Source of the DNA: Petrosia ficiformis
Taxonomy: Eukaryota > Porifera > Demospongiae > Haplosclerida > Petrosiidae
DNA: 64,000 nt
Assembly (NCBI GenBank): GCA_947044365.1
Contig: OX345643.1
Location: 4,668,001-4,732,000, forward strand
Reading direction: 5' to 3'
The notes beneath the pieces were generated by a model. That model saw only the letters and a program-made list of their open reading frames with translations, was not told the origin of the DNA and ran no database searches. The translations under genes and the position numbers were made by a program. Below, in pieces: positions 50,901 through 60,864 of this stretch. How positions within the stretch are numbered: the stretch's first letter is position 1; the number at the start of each line of letters is the position of its first letter.

Positions 50901-52262
50901 AATATTGAGAGGAGTAACAGACTTACTTGTGACTACATTAGGTGAAGTACCAGCATCAAGTAATACACTAACTACATCAAGATGACCGTAAATACATGCT
51001 ATATGTAAAGCATAAACACTTTGTTTATCTCTCATATTTGATGCAACAGTTATAACCTTCTCACCCCTTTTAGTCAGTGTGTTAGGATTACCACCTACTG
51101 CTAGGAGAACCTCTACAGGTGCTACTAAACCAGATTCGAGTGCGTTCAATAGAGCATTGTCTAGGGTAGTGAACTCACTGTTATGTCTAGTAGTCTGTTT
51201 AAAAATAACTTCATTATCAATGCTAAGAGATAATACGCCTAATGCCTTCAAGAAATGAGGAAATTTAGTTTGAACTCTCAGCAATCTGTTGTTACTAATT
51301 TTAGTAACCTTCCAGTACACCAGCATACAACCGGTACCCTTGGAAACTTTCATTGCCCGAATATGTTTATTAGGTTCACAAAAAAGAGCCCCGACTAATG
51401 TTTCAAACCTCTTTATGACCACGTTATCCCAGATATCTGCAAGCTTTAATTTAATCACTTTACCCCTTCCAGGTAGCTCACCTGTTAATTTTTCACTTAG
51501 ATCTTTCATGGAGGTAGACTCTTTGAATTGCTCTAGGTCGCTTTTGTACTTCTCAAACATATCGTTGAGGTGTTTTACCTCTCCAAGGAAACATTCTACT
51601 AAATCTTCTAAGAGATAGTAGTAAAGAAAACTACAGCGCTTGCACACTCTCTTATATACATTATCTAAAGTAGCTTTTTCTGATGAAAATGGTTTTAATT
51701 TGCGTTGTCTGTATAAGAATTGTTGCAACAGGTTAAGTGAAATCGATTGCTCTTGTAGAACCCTTTTAGTTTCTGTTTCCAGCGTGGAATATTGCGCATA
51801 AAGACGATCAAAATCTCTAACAATTGTTGTTTCTACTTGTATTGTTTCATACACTGGAGATAACGATGTGTTGCGGGCCGCATCAAGGATACCACTAGCT
51901 GAATTATATTCTAGGTCTTCAATATCGCTGGGAGTGCCTTCGCGATTGTCATCCTTTTGAGTACTTAAAAGTTGTTCAAATAAATTACAATACTTATCTC
52001 TTATCTGACCTGCATGATTATGATCTCCAATCTTTTCAAAAGCTCCAGCAATATCCTTCCAACATGGCTTTTTGTTCTTTTCATAACATATAAATAGTTC
52101 AGTTACGCAGCGATTAGTTCCTTGACAACTGTATTGATTTTCAATCCTTTTTAGATCATTGTGGGCTAAGTTGAGATGAACACCCAGAGAAAACCATTGT
52201 GGCTCCTTACCAACCTCCTCCACAAATTTACTGAGTGTTGGAACAGGAGTTAGATCAGACAT
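41916..52262 (-). CDS. Giant Death-domain/ankyrin-repeat protein (3,448 aa, single exon)
   Basis: One uninterrupted 10,347-nt reading frame on the minus strand, with ATG at 52262 and TGA at 41918-41916. Residues about 8-92 resemble a Death domain (for example QWFSLGVHLNL, CWKDIAGAFEKIGDHNHA). Residues about 130-350 are a helical, partly coiled-coil linker with Cys/Leu-rich segments, of a type seen next to Death domains in sponge proteins. From about residue 360 to the C-terminus the protein is nearly all ankyrin repeats, roughly 90 units of 33 residues. Two unit types alternate, TTLLNSGADPN and VELLLKANVDPN, making a 66-residue superunit. It is probably a cytosolic scaffold or sensor in Death-domain signalling; the ligand is unknown. 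A few units are shortened without loss of frame. Nothing suggests an intron. The protein would be unusually large for one exon. Confidence 0.93.
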   Translation of the reverse strand: MSDLTPVPTLSKFVEEVGKEPQWFSLGVHLNLAHNDLKRIENQYSCQGTNRCVTELFICYEKNKKPCWKDIAGAFEKIGDHNHAGQIRDKYCNLFEQLLSTQKDDNREGTPSDIEDLEYNSASGILDAARNTSLSPVYETIQVETTIVRDFDRLYAQYSTLETETKRVLQEQSISLNLLQQFLYRQRKLKPFSSEKATLDNVYKRVCKRCSFLYYYLLEDLVECFLGEVKHLNDMFEKYKSDLEQFKESTSMKDLSEKLTGELPGRGKVIKLKLADIWDNVVIKRFETLVGALFCEPNKHIRAMKVSKGTGCMLVYWKVTKISNNRLLRVQTKFPHFLKALGVLSLSIDNEVIFKQTTRHNSEFTTLDNALLNALESGLVAPVEVLLAVGGNPNTLTKRGEKVITVASNMRDKQSVYALHIACIYGHLDVVSVLLDAGTSPNVVTSKSVTPLNIASLKGNQTIVTTLLNSGANPNIPSENGFTPLMTATANDNIGVVQTLLQYIQYTNLQNRYGETALYLACKLGYSAIASRLFESGSNPNIAKYSGSTPLMAASQKGHKVVAELLLKFNVNPNIRDNNGETAVYQACANGHLGIVTTLLTSGADPNITTNNGETPLMKASFNGYDNIVRLLVKANVDTNLQDNKGVTAVYLASINGHLPVVTTLLTSGADPNITTNNGLAPLLVASKNGHDDVVELLLKANVNPNIQNKIRETAVYFACQNGHLDVLNILLNSEADPNLANNNGDTPIAVAIRNGHSDVVQLLVKANVDPNSQNENGITAIYLACKNGDLTFVTTLLNLGADINLADNLGGTPLTMASENGHNDVVEVLIKSNVDPNFQDKDRETAIYRACQNGHLDVVTTLLSSGADPNIVTNNGVTPLLVACQNGHKNVVELLLKSNVDPHVQDNDGETAVYWACYYGDHAAVTTLLNSGVDPNIPTKNGNTSLLAASKNGHNDVVELLLKYNVDPQAQNKDRETAIFLACQHGHLDVVTTLLNSGADPNITTKNGGTPLMVAIENGNSDVVELLLNADADPNVQHALGVTAVYCACLKGHLAVVTTLLNSGADPNITTTDNGSSPLLAASTNGHSDVIKLLLKANVDPNIQNTDGETAVYWACHFSDVAAVTTLLNSGADPNITTNNGDTPLLAASKNGHNDIVELLLKVNVDPNIQNTDGETTIYLACKNGHLDVVTTLLNSRADPNITTTAYGSNTLMVASRNGHNAIVELLLQANVNPNIQDTNGLAAIYFASQNGHLDVVTSLLNSGADPNMTTTAYGSSTLMVASQNGHNALVELLLKANVNPNIRDTNGLTAIYLACENGHLAVVATLLNSGTDPNISDGPGGTPLMVASENGHNIVVELLLKANVNPNIQDTNGLTAIHLACENGHLAVVATLLNSGADPNNFDENGYSPLIAAIENGHNVVVELLLKYNIDPQVQNEYGETPIFLACLNGDLAVITTLLNSGADPNISSKDGVTPLLACFEHGSDNHAIELLLKANANPNFRDIEGKTAVYWACCYGDAAAVTTLLNSGADPSITTNNGDTPLLVTSKNAHNDVVELLLKANVDPNIQNILGVTAIYNACQNGHLAVVTTLLNSSAYPNITTNNGDTPLLVASKNGHNDAVELLTRANVDPNIPNTLGETAIYLACQHGHLDVVTTLLNFGADPKITTNNGDTSLMVAIQNGYTGLVELLLKYGVDPEIQVEDRETAVNLACQHGHLDVGTTLLSSGGDPNITANIGDTPLLAASKRGHNDVVELLLKANANPNVRDKSGVTAVYIACHNGRLAVVTTLLNSGADPNITTDYGSSPLLAASENDHNGVVELLLKANADPNIQNTVGVTAVYIACVKGHLDIINTLLNSGADPNICDMNGVTPLMAAVHNDHNNIVELLLKANANPNIRDKSGVTAVYIACHNGHFAVVTTLLNSGADPNITTDYGFSPLLAASENDHNGVVELLLKANADPNIKNTYEQTAIFLACLKGHLAVVTTLLDSGADPNIADYIGGTPLMAAGINGHNDVVELLLKSGADPNFQSKDGVTVVYHACHNGHLAVVTTLLNFGADPNITTDYGFSPLLAASENDHNGVVELLLKANADPNIKNTSGQTSIFRACHNGHLAVVTTLLNSGADPNITTTDYGSSPLLSASKSGHNTVVELLLKANVNPNVQNTNGLTPIYSACQHGHLDVVTTLLNSGADPNITNTDYGSSPLMMASMNGHNTVVDLLLKANVNPNVQNTNGLTPIYSACLNGHLDVVTTLLNSGADPNIADYIGGTPLLAASKNGHNDAVELLTRANVDPNIPNTLGETAIYLACQHDHLDVVTTLLNFGADPKITTNNGDTSFMVAIQNGYTGLVELLLKYGVDPEIQVEDRETAVYLACQCGHHDVAITANIGDTPLLAASKLGHNDVVELLLKANANPNVRDKRGVTAVYIACHNGNLSVVTTLLNSGADPNITTVYGSSPLLAASENGHNDVVELLLKANADPNIQNTVGVTAVYIACVNGHLDIINTLLNSEADPNICDKNGVTPLMAAVHNDHNDVVELLLKANANPNVRDKSGLTAVYIACHNGLLAVVTTLLNSEADPNIASNLGGTPLMVASMNGHNDVVQVLLKANANPNAQDESGVTAVYIACHNGHLSVVTTLLNSGADPYIASNLGGTPLMVACQNGQNGVVELLLKANIDPNIQDIYGTTALYLASQNGDLATVAMLLKSGANPNITTTDYGSSPLLSASKSGHNTVVELLLKANVNPNVQNTNGLTPIYSACQHGHLDVVTTLLNSGADPNITNTDYGSSPLMMASMNGHNTVVDLLLKANVNPNVQNTNGLTPIYSACLNGHLDVVTTLLNSGADPNITANIGDTPLLAAIKRGHNDVVELLLKANVDPNVPNTYGQTAIFLACQKGHLTVVTTLLNSGADPNIALMAASKNGHSNVIELLLKANVDPNIEDNNGVSAIYHACQHGHLAAVTTLLNSGTDPTITLMAASENGHNDIIELLLKANVDPNVKNTYEQTAIFLACLKGHFTVVTTLLNSGADPNIADYIGGTPLMAAGINGHNDVVELLLKSGADPNFQSKDGVTVVYHACQHGHLDVVTTLLNSGADPNIADYIGGNPLMAAGINSHNDVVELLLKAKANPNVQDNNGVTAVYIACLNGYLDVVIALLNSGADPHIADYIGGTPLMAAGINGHNDVVELLLKSKVDPNVQSTLGVTAVYNACQNGHLAVVTTLLTSGADPNIADYIGGNPLMAASKNGHNDVVELLLKASPNPNVQDNNGVTAVYIACLNGYLAVVSTLLNSGADPNIASILGITPLMVASMNCHKQVVELLQMANVDPNIQDVYGTTALYLASQNGDLAIVDMLLKSGANPNIGKYNGWNSLMIASAKGYSDLVQTLIEHNANVNHEAVGGTTALHLASQYGHKPILKLLLEAGADPNVMDSDRLTPLAYCSHQTTHS

Positions 52263-53520
52263 AATAGCTACTGTTAGAGCTGGATTAAAAAGTATATTAT
52301 AATATATAAAGATAATACAATAAGTTTATTTTACCTTTTGGCAGTGTCAGAGCTGGCAGGAAATGCTTTGCATACTCCAACCATTTAAGGCTTTAACTTA
52401 AATTTAATTATTAAAAATTATATTGGATCCTGACATCCTATAATTATTTATTATTATTATTATTATCTTGATATCCAAATTATTTTGCAGTGTTAGTAAT
52501 AACATAATTACTAATTTATTGGTTAGTAGACTTACTAGACTACAGTTGCAGGGGCGTAGCAATCAAGGTTCGGCCATAAAATGGGTGTGGCCAAAACCCA
52601 GGAAGTGGGTGTTGTTTATAAATATATATATATAAATATATTATAAAATAGCTTATTTTTAAGCAGACTTATTTGACAGATAGCACCTGTTAAGTTACTA
52701 GTGTATCAGTCTGTCAACCTATCTCCTGTGAACTTTGTAGGTGTTTAATACTGTACAACCATAGCATAACCAAATTATCACACACTTTACATATGTCTAG
52801 ACGTAATGGGTGTGGTTAATTTAAAGCCACACCCTAATAGTACTCTTTAAAACTGGTCTGGCCAAAACTGTAGCAGCCAAAGTGCCTGCTATGCCTTTGA
52901 GTTGCAACTTGCAAGGAATAGTAGAAAATGTAATTTAATTGGTCGGGCATGTTGTTATGACTACATGGTGACATACATGTACTTGTACTAATTGTAATTT
53001 CCTTATCATGTATAATATGTGCAAAGAAGCAGAACAAATATTTTAATTAAATCGTTTTAGGTTTCTAAACCTTTTTTGTGCATCTAATATGAGATATTAT
53101 AGACATATTTCATCATTTATAATTGGTACAAGTATGTTATCATGCAGTCATAACAACTTGTATGACTAATTAAATTATAATTTACACTGTACTACATTTG
53201 CTTTTTACAGTGTACACTTACAGAATAGGAGCCTCCTACTCACAATCTGTTATTTACTATGTACAGTGATATCATACATTGGTAATAGGTCCAAGCAAAT
53301 TAAGCCTGACTCAAGAATGATCTCCATAATAAATTTTATAATGCCAGCATAAAAATGGAATGTATTATAAAAATTGAACATGATATAATAATTATTATAA
53401 AAATGGAAATAAAAATTGAAATGAAAATTGAACATGATGCATTATAAAATTGAATATGTTATATAAATTTATAGGGTAGTGTTGATTGACTGAATAATAC
53501 TAATAAGAGTGAAATGCTGT
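52263..53520. other. Region upstream of the ankyrin gene
   Basis: AT-rich, with a TATA-like stretch 30-50 bp before the ankyrin ATG (minus strand). 52550-52620 has a GC-richer patch containing cgtagcaatcaaggttc. No gene recognised. Confidence 0.5.
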
Positions 53521-54053
<533 letters not shown>

Positions 54054-54528
54054 CTATAAGACGAAACATTTAAAATAAAAAATAAACAAATCAATAACTC
54101 AGAAGTTATCATAAATTCCAAGTCCTACCATCTGTATCAAATATATCAGAGAGTATGGTAGTATACTATCTATGTAGGTATGGCACGGAAACAAATTGGT
54201 CTGTAATCCATAATCCATGTTCCACATTTTATACCCACCCATAATTAGATACATGTATAGTAATATCTTATGTCTACTTTTAATTGTGTGTACTAATATT
54301 AGCCAATTTAGTAAATAACGTAACGATCTATAAAATTAGTACACGCTAAAAATATATTTTGTGATCATTATATTTTATTAGCTTATTAAGTGTGGCTCCA
54401 AACTCACTAAACTTAATGCATGCTAAATATGAGCATTTAAAAATCGTTAAATTTAGTGGATGCAATTAATAGTAGGCTTAATGTATATATGTGTATGATA
54501 CAAAATCTCATTTTCAATATAAGACTTA

Positions 54529-54640
54529 CCACTCTAGTGTGATCCTGGAATTTCTGGAGTGATACCAGACGAAGCTGTGAAGTATCCTTGACCAGTTGGT
54601 AGCTTACAACAAAGTCACAAATCGGATATGAGAGCCTTAA
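54529..54640 (-). pseudogene. Broken exon upstream of KEN copy b
   Basis: Homologous to the exon at about 58.0 kb. Both contain ICDFVV and end in a segment reading RNxRITLE followed by a donor. Here about seven extra bases shift the frame. The frame that reads VWYHSRNSRITLE reaches the donor in phase 2, whereas the next KEN exon needs phase 1. Boundaries are approximate. By position this would be the N-terminal part of the KEN domain, but that assignment is tentative. Confidence 0.35.
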
Positions 54641-55157
54641 TCTGTTTTGATGAACACAGGCCACACGTCACAGGTAACGAGAACATTTTGAGGTTTGAGT
54701 CTCTGTATACTGAGAAAATGAGAAACTAATGATCTTGGTTGATAATATTATTATTTTAGCTGTATTAGTTATTAGCAATTCACATCAATACAGCTGATAC
54801 TGTACATGTAGCCATGTACAATATGAATTTTGTACACATATTTAATTCTCCTATTATATAGCCCACCAAATCTTAGCTATAACTATCATATGGCTGAACT
54901 GGGACTGGTTGTTCTTTGTAGAGGCAGATGCCATTTTGTCATGTGTATAAAATGTCTGTATCCCATGGTGGGAGTATTATAGCATGCAATTATCTGGTAT
55001 CTGGATTATTAGTAAAACATCTATATCAGTACATCACTACTATAATGTACTACTGACTACAATTAATTATTATTGGTAGCAATGAGTTATTAGCTAGCCT
55101 AATATTAGGGAGATTGTATATGTACATGGAAACATTCAAAATACATTAGTGACTCAC

Positions 55158-55186
55158 TTCATTACAGTATCACATTCTGTATCCAT
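55158..55186 (-). pseudogene. Isolated copy of a small MDTE-start exon
   Basis: ATG at 55186 followed by 29 nt encoding MDTECDTVM and a gtgagt donor. It has the same length and layout as the exon at 41395-41367 (MDTEWDIVM), and the sequence upstream of the ATG is also similar. Here it sits between two KEN fragments with no recognisable following transmembrane exon, so it looks like a shuffled fragment of the same gene family. Confidence 0.4.
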
Positions 55187-55588
55187 CTTGATAGCTATAA
55201 TAGAAGATCCCATGATATCTAAAGTTAAGTGCTCATTCTGCTAAGGTAGAATATTATTTTTGCTCGATGAATGATATTTTGTCACTTTCAAATAATTACG
55301 ATTGATATTCATCCAAGCTAATGTGAAATAGATGACAATAGCTTCAAATTGTACAACAGTTGGCCACTTACTATGAGTCCTGTGTTGATCTTTTCGAAGC
55401 GCTAGTAGAGAGAAATCCATTGGTAGATAAAGGTATTGGAACACTACTAACAATGACTTGTATTTTAACACTTGCAATTGCCTAAGCTAACAGAATTTGG
55501 TAAGTATGCAGTCAATACTCTATACACACACAAATTAGCCTGCTTTTCGATTTTTAAAATTTCAGTAGAAGACAAAACAATATCTCAC

Positions 55589-55930
55589 TTTATTTCTCAT
55601 TGTTCTTAACAAATCCCTCAATGAGGTACCTTGATAAGATCTAACCTTATGAAGATCTATAGTATGAATATATAAATCATAAACAGATCAATAGACAGAG
55701 TCCATCAGACATTACAAGTCCTTACATTACATTTATAATTATATATCACACATAATTTGTCTTTGTTTATCACTAATGTGATCCCTTCTGAACAGTCACA
55801 CTTCCTCTTTCTAATGACTGGACCACAGGAGACATGGGAGATTCTTTCGCTATTTTATCACTGACATCTTGAAAGAAAGGAAGCTACTTTAATGATGACC
55901 AGAAGAGACAGTGACTCATGAGCTGTGGGT
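55589..55930 (-). pseudogene. IRE1-like kinase-end/KEN fragment (copy a), with nonsense codon
   Basis: Reading the minus strand from about 55930, the frame gives SHCLFWSSLK, a TAG at 55886-55884, then LPFFQDVSDKIAKESP and VVQSLERGS. This follows the IRE1 kinase-to-KEN junction (HPFFW, FFQDVSDRIEKES, ERGG) closely, apart from the stop. The frame then seems to shift before the next exon. Exon 55656-55589 encodes DLHKVRSYQGTSLRDLLR followed by TMRNK, a very good match to the IRE1 DLRKFRTYKG and DLLRAMRNK segments, and it ends at a gtgaga donor. The terminal KHHYRELP exon is missing for this copy. The TAG and the missing exon make it a probable pseudogene. Confidence 0.6.
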
Positions 55931-56455
55931 TAGTCTATATGTGTAAAATAGATCATGTAATACAGCTAATTTGTGTGGATCCATTAATATGACATTATAA
56001 TATGACTACAATTAGCTATAGCAACACTTTCATAATAATACATGTATATGTTTAGTAAAAGGGTTTTAATTCCTATTATAGTTATTACATAAGAATGCAA
56101 TTACTAAAACACTGAGATAATACACTGATGTATAGTACTATATGTACATGTACAGCATGTGTGCAGTCATGTACATGTAACTATATATGTACATGAACAT
56201 GTATATGTGTGTACTTTTATATGTACATTTATAGTACTATATGTACATGTATAGTATGTGTGCAAATACATGTAATTGTGTATGTACATGTGTGTATGTT
56301 TACATGTACATTTATAGTACTATACGTACATGTACAGTATGTGTACATACACATGTACATGTAATTATATATGTACATGTGTGTACTTGTACATGTACAT
56401 GTAACAACTGGTACAGTACCAGTATGTGATAATGTGTTTTAATTAAGATACTTAC

Positions 56456-56578
56456 ATATTATCGCACAGATACAAGGAAATATTACGAGTTGGATACAGC
56501 GTTGCCACGAGTCCGAAGGACGAGTGGCACGCTGTATCCAACGAGTAATATTTCCCGGGTATCTGTGCGATAATATAT
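56456..56578. mobile_element. Hairpin MITE (atattacgagttggatacagcg arms)
   Basis: Arms of about 50 bp, from tattatcgcacagatac to its inverse gtatctgtgcgataata, flank a short loop (gtccgaagga). It overlaps the 3' side of the possible minus-strand exon at 56.62 kb. Confidence 0.85.
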
Positions 56579-56622
56579 TTATCAAATAATGCTTGTTTTT
56601 GCCTATTACTACTTAGCAATAC

Positions 56623-56819
56623 TTTATTATTCACACTATCATGATAAAGATGGTAATCTTGAAGCATCCCAAAACAGTAGCTATCTCGGGCAACCTCCAA
56701 CCTGAAAAAAGACTTTCAGCACTGCACATATATAAACTTCTCTACTTTCACATTTTATCATAAACATAACTTACCTCGTTCATAATTTTATCACAACTCA
56801 TGTTTACTAACTTCACCAT
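56623..56819 (-). CDS. Possible two-exon gene start, unidentified
   Basis: Minus strand. Exon 56819-56775 encodes MVKLVNMSCDKIMNE with a gtaagt donor. Exon 56694-56623 (VARDSYCFGMLQDYHLYHD and a few more residues) joins in phase 0 and ends at a gtattg donor. Two GABP/ETS-like ACTTCCGG sites lie about 80-120 bp upstream, which fits a promoter for a minus-strand gene. I do not recognise the protein. It could be the 5' end of one of the IRE1-like copies downstream, but no further in-phase exon was proven, and the region just past exon 2 is a hairpin element. Confidence 0.3.
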
Positions 56820-56899
56820 CGCCAAAACTAAAGAAATTGGAGAGTAATCTTTTTCTACACAATTTTTACTTAGCAGCATGTGACACGCAATACAATAAA

Positions 56900-56939
56900 A
56901 CTTCCGGTCAGGTGATTTTCCGTGCAATAAAACTTCCGG
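56900..56939 (-). promoter_or_regulatory. Paired ETS/GABP-like sites
   Basis: ACTTCCGG at 56900-56907 and 56932-56939, within a direct repeat caataaaacttccggtca. On the minus strand this reads CCGGAAGT, upstream of the ATG at 56819. Promoter role inferred. Confidence 0.4.
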
Positions 56940-56979
56940 TCATATGACTCTATAAAAATACTGGAAAATATTGTCATAG

Positions 56980-58000
56980 TGCGTGATTTGAATGTCTAAT
57001 TGAAAATGTATGGATTCGTTGTTTCTATGGTAAACATTGTTTGATAGATGTATGTACTATGTATAACCAGTGCATGTACATGTATACACAGTATATATAC
57101 GACAGATGTTAGTACAATTAAAAGATGGTTGGCTATTTCATATCATCATGTTGGCATTCAGTTTGACTAATAAAGATCAATAATAATAACAGGGTATATG
57201 TAGTAGAATACATGTACATGTAATTTACATACAGTATGTACAATATTTTATAATTATAAGAACTCATTAATTTGTGTGCCTGGATACTTTGATTCCTATT
57301 ATAGTTATTACAGAAGAACTCAATTACAAAAGACTGAAATAATACACTGGATGTGCAGTACTATATGTACATGTACATGTACAGTATGTGTACATATGCA
57401 TGTACATGTAATTCTATATGTACATGTACATGTAACAAATGGTATAGTACCAGTATATGTTTTAATTGAGATACATGTATGCATAACTAGCATACCTATA
57501 TGTATATACATGTACATGACATAATTCAAAGATGTTTGGCTATTTCATATAGACAAATAAGGTCAATAATAACAGGGTACATGTAGTAGAACACAGATCA
57601 ATGAATTATGAATCAACTCGTCAAACTGGGTGTGGCCTAATTGAAGTGGGTCATGGGGCTTCTACATGTTCCAGTCATAGTATTTTGATCACCTAGTGAC
57701 TATTCTACTGATACACATTAGATAGAATAGTGAACTATCTGTAAGGTTTTGCAAGTGTTGAATTTCGTGTTCTTGAGGTTTTGAGACTCAAAGTCAATTC
57801 TCATGCCCTATGCATACACTACTCAATGCTTGGATGTATAATGATTTGATACACATGTACATGTTGTGTGTGAAAAAATTAATAATAAAAGTTTATTAAT
57901 TACAATAAAATTTTGGATTTTTGGTCTGCAATCAGTAATACTGATAAATCTACACACACAGTAATATATATTATATATAATACATTTTCAACACAAGACA
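56980..58000. other. Gene-poor stretch
   Basis: TACATG runs at 57.20-57.50 kb and a direct repeat shared with 56.1-56.4 kb (cctattatagttattaca and following). No gene seen. Confidence 0.5.
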
Positions 58001-58003
58001 TAC

Positions 58004-58140
58004 CCTCTAGTGTGATCCTGGGATTTCTGGAGTTATACCAGACTGAGCTGTGAGGGATCATCAACCAGTTGACGACAAAGTCACAAATCTGACTGACATG
58101 AGAGCCTTGATCACTTTTAATCCAGTAATTATATTTGGCA
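58004..58140 (-). pseudogene. Exon fragment upstream of KEN, intact frame (copy c)
   Basis: Minus-strand open segment including GSHVSQICDFVVNW and WYNSRNPRITLEG, ending at a gtatgt donor in phase 1. That is the phase required by the KEN exons starting D-LHK at 55656 and 54053. The acceptor end is uncertain. The spacing of its Trp to the following DLHK resembles the W-x-ITVPLQT-DLRK segment of IRE1, so it may be the N-terminal part of a KEN domain. This is a weak inference. Its homologue at 54.6 kb is frameshifted. Confidence 0.35.
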
Positions 58141-58387
58141 GGGTTCAAAGTGTGGTTTTGAAGATAGACACACCTTCCTTGAAGTTCCTTCCTTTATTTT
58201 TGTGTCTTGGTCAATACTGAATGCGAATACGAAATTTGGTTTACTGTTATCAGCATGGAAAATGAGAATGAAGTCAGTATTCACATAATTTATAATTACA
58301 AGACTCTATATTAGATGCTGAGCCTCTTCAACAAAACTAACTAGAAATGAAACAGTCAGGGAGCGGGGTTGAAGTGAACCTCAATAG

Positions 58388-60864
58388 TTAATTATCTGAA
58401 GACAAGTCTGACAGTGATGATATTAAGTGGCTTTTGGAATTTGGAAAGAAAAAGTTAGTAAAATTATTGGTTGTACAATGTACATATCTGTAATTTATCG
58501 TCATTATGACGTCATAGTTACCAAATGATGTATAATAATTATGTAAGTGTACATTTAATATACTTGTGTATTATGAAGTTTAGTAACAAAGGCAGTAATG
58601 TGTAACTTTAAAACATCACTATAATGAGGTTTCCAAATTGTATAGTGGTAACAATAAACATTTCAGACGTTCAGCAGATTTTACTACAAATTGGTGAGTC
58701 AGTGACCATACTGTTTGTAATCCTTGAGTCAAGAAACTGTGTTTAACCCTTAGAGGACTGATTTGACCCTTATGTACTTAGGACCTTATGTACTTAGGAA
58801 TGCGTTCCTAGCATTACGAAGCACTCCAAATGTTTGCAATTGGTTTCAGTGATAAGCTCAAGAAAATGGCTAAAAATATTGATTTGGCCTAAATATAGAG
58901 TACAGGGGGAATTTTAAGGGGAATGTTTCCCGTTGATGGGGGTTCAAAGGAGGCATCACCCACACAATTTTGAGTTTTAATGACCCCACCCATGCAATCT
59001 AGTGGGTTGCTGAGACATGCTGGAAAACCTGGGTGTTGCTGGTACCAACAATTAGTGGAGTCGTTTTGTTTGCCCCAATTACTGTCAAAAGAGGGCAAAC
59101 ACTGTATTTGTCTTAGTCCTACAAAGCACTTGGGAACTTTTGAGTCCTGGTGAGCAAGTTGCTAGAAGTAGTACTCCATGTCGAAAAAAGAAATATCTGC
59201 AGCAGAGCCAGCAGTTTTGGAAATGGAAAGCATTGCTAAAAACATGCTTAGCACTCTAAGGATTAACTTGCATCTATTTATGAAATTGACTGCTTCAAGG
59301 AAATAATCTTAAATGAAACACTTTTGATTAACGTACATTTGTAATTTGGTGTTGTTTTAGCAAATCATACATATCACCATATATGTGTAACGCTTGCATT
59401 TGTGCCTGCAAACAATAGCTACCTTGCATGTAGTTTATCATGTATATGTGATTGTACACGTATATGTGTCATTTGATGCGTTTTGTTTTGTGTAGGATCT
59501 ATTTCAACAAGCTTTGGATTACTCTAAAAGTGCTAGTCTAAAGATTTATGAGCTTTTGAAATCATTCTCTGGTATTACTGGATATCTTCCTACTCGACTC
59601 AGAGAGGGAGCTGAGAATACTATGAAGCAGGTACTAAACAATGATGTATTATACCTTGATTAGGCTAGCATCTGGATCACATTTGTTGAGCACAGTTCAG
59701 TATGCTTATATGACAAGTGTGAACCAAATGTTTTAAGTTCAGTTGGTTATAGTTAAGCACATGCAGTTCCAGATACTAGTGTATCGGTGCATCACTAGTT
59801 TGTATGGCTCCTTGACAAGTGTGAACAAAACTGAACTGTAACTAGAGCTAAGCTCCATTGGTACACCTTGGGGTGGGTGTAACAAAATGTTTTGGTTCAG
59901 TTTGTTATAGTTAAGCACAGTTCCAGATACCAGTGTGGATTATGCTAGTTAAGGTGATAAGTAATGAATATTCATAACCTAGCAACAAATAGTTTAATTT
60001 GTGTAACCGGATGTTTGTCTTCCATATACAATAGAAATGAATGCTAAAGTACATACAGATTTGTTCTAACTTGTGTATTTTTGTTAGTGTTGAGTCAACA
60101 TGAGTGTGGCTTTATATTTATGGTAGCAAATGGTTATGTATTAATATGACAAACCTGATATGATAGATAACATGAACTACCAATGAATTATTATTCTATT
60201 TCCACAGGCTAAGGATGTATATACAACTCTTAAGGATGATAATGTACCAGCTGAACTTCCATCATTCTTACTTTCTCAAATCTCTAAAGTTGTGGAAACA
60301 CAAATAATGTATTGTCGTCACCTGGGTAACCATATCTCCACTGCTGTAAAGGTACCTATGTTATCATTTGTGTTGTAACATTATGTGGGCTAGTGCTAGT
60401 GCATTACAGTACCCAGTATTTAAATACTTGTTTCAATGTCTTTGATAAGGTAGATTTTGATATCCTAGAAGCTCTTGTAGTTATATGTTTCTCTCCAAAT
60501 AGACAGGGCTAAGAATAGATTTGAAAACATGTCTGTCCAACATGATAAATTTGAATTGAAAATTTAATGGGTAGTCCTCAGGTACCCGCATAAATTATTT
60601 AACTGGTACTTGGTTCCATTTTTCATCATGTGTGCAAATTGGTTTGAATCTTCCTATATAGCCCTAAAATGAATATATAATTAGTTATGAGTACTGTAAC
60701 AAAATCGTGGTTGTTATGCTTTTATTCTTCTGTAGAAACGTTTTGGAAAAGATGAACAGTCTTTTGAAACAAGTAGTTTAGGAGATTTTGAAGGTCATGT
60801 TGATGAGGAGGAGGAAATAAATGAAGATGAAGAGAGTGGAAGTGAAACTGATGAATCCACTTAA
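58388..60864 (+). pseudogene. Duplicated 3' part of the perilipin gene
   Basis: Contains the tail of exon 6 (about 58395-58456) and full copies of exon 7 (59496-59630), exon 8 (60208-60351) and exon 9 (60736-60864, TAA). Introns are recognisably homologous to the parent. Exons 7-9 keep open frames and splice sites; exon 9 has one extra Glu codon. The exon 6 donor is lost (aaaaagttag instead of aaaaaggtag), and exons 1-5 are absent because the duplication starts inside exon 6. It cannot encode a whole perilipin, although exons 7-9 could be captured by another transcript. Confidence 0.82.

Noticed and set aside
45794..51618. Short ORFs overlapping the ankyrin gene in other frames, including one on the plus strand
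   Set aside because: Alternative-frame shadows of the giant coding repeat.
58889..59098. 69-codon minus-strand ORF
   Set aside because: Lies within the expanded intron of the perilipin duplicate; no features or splice support.
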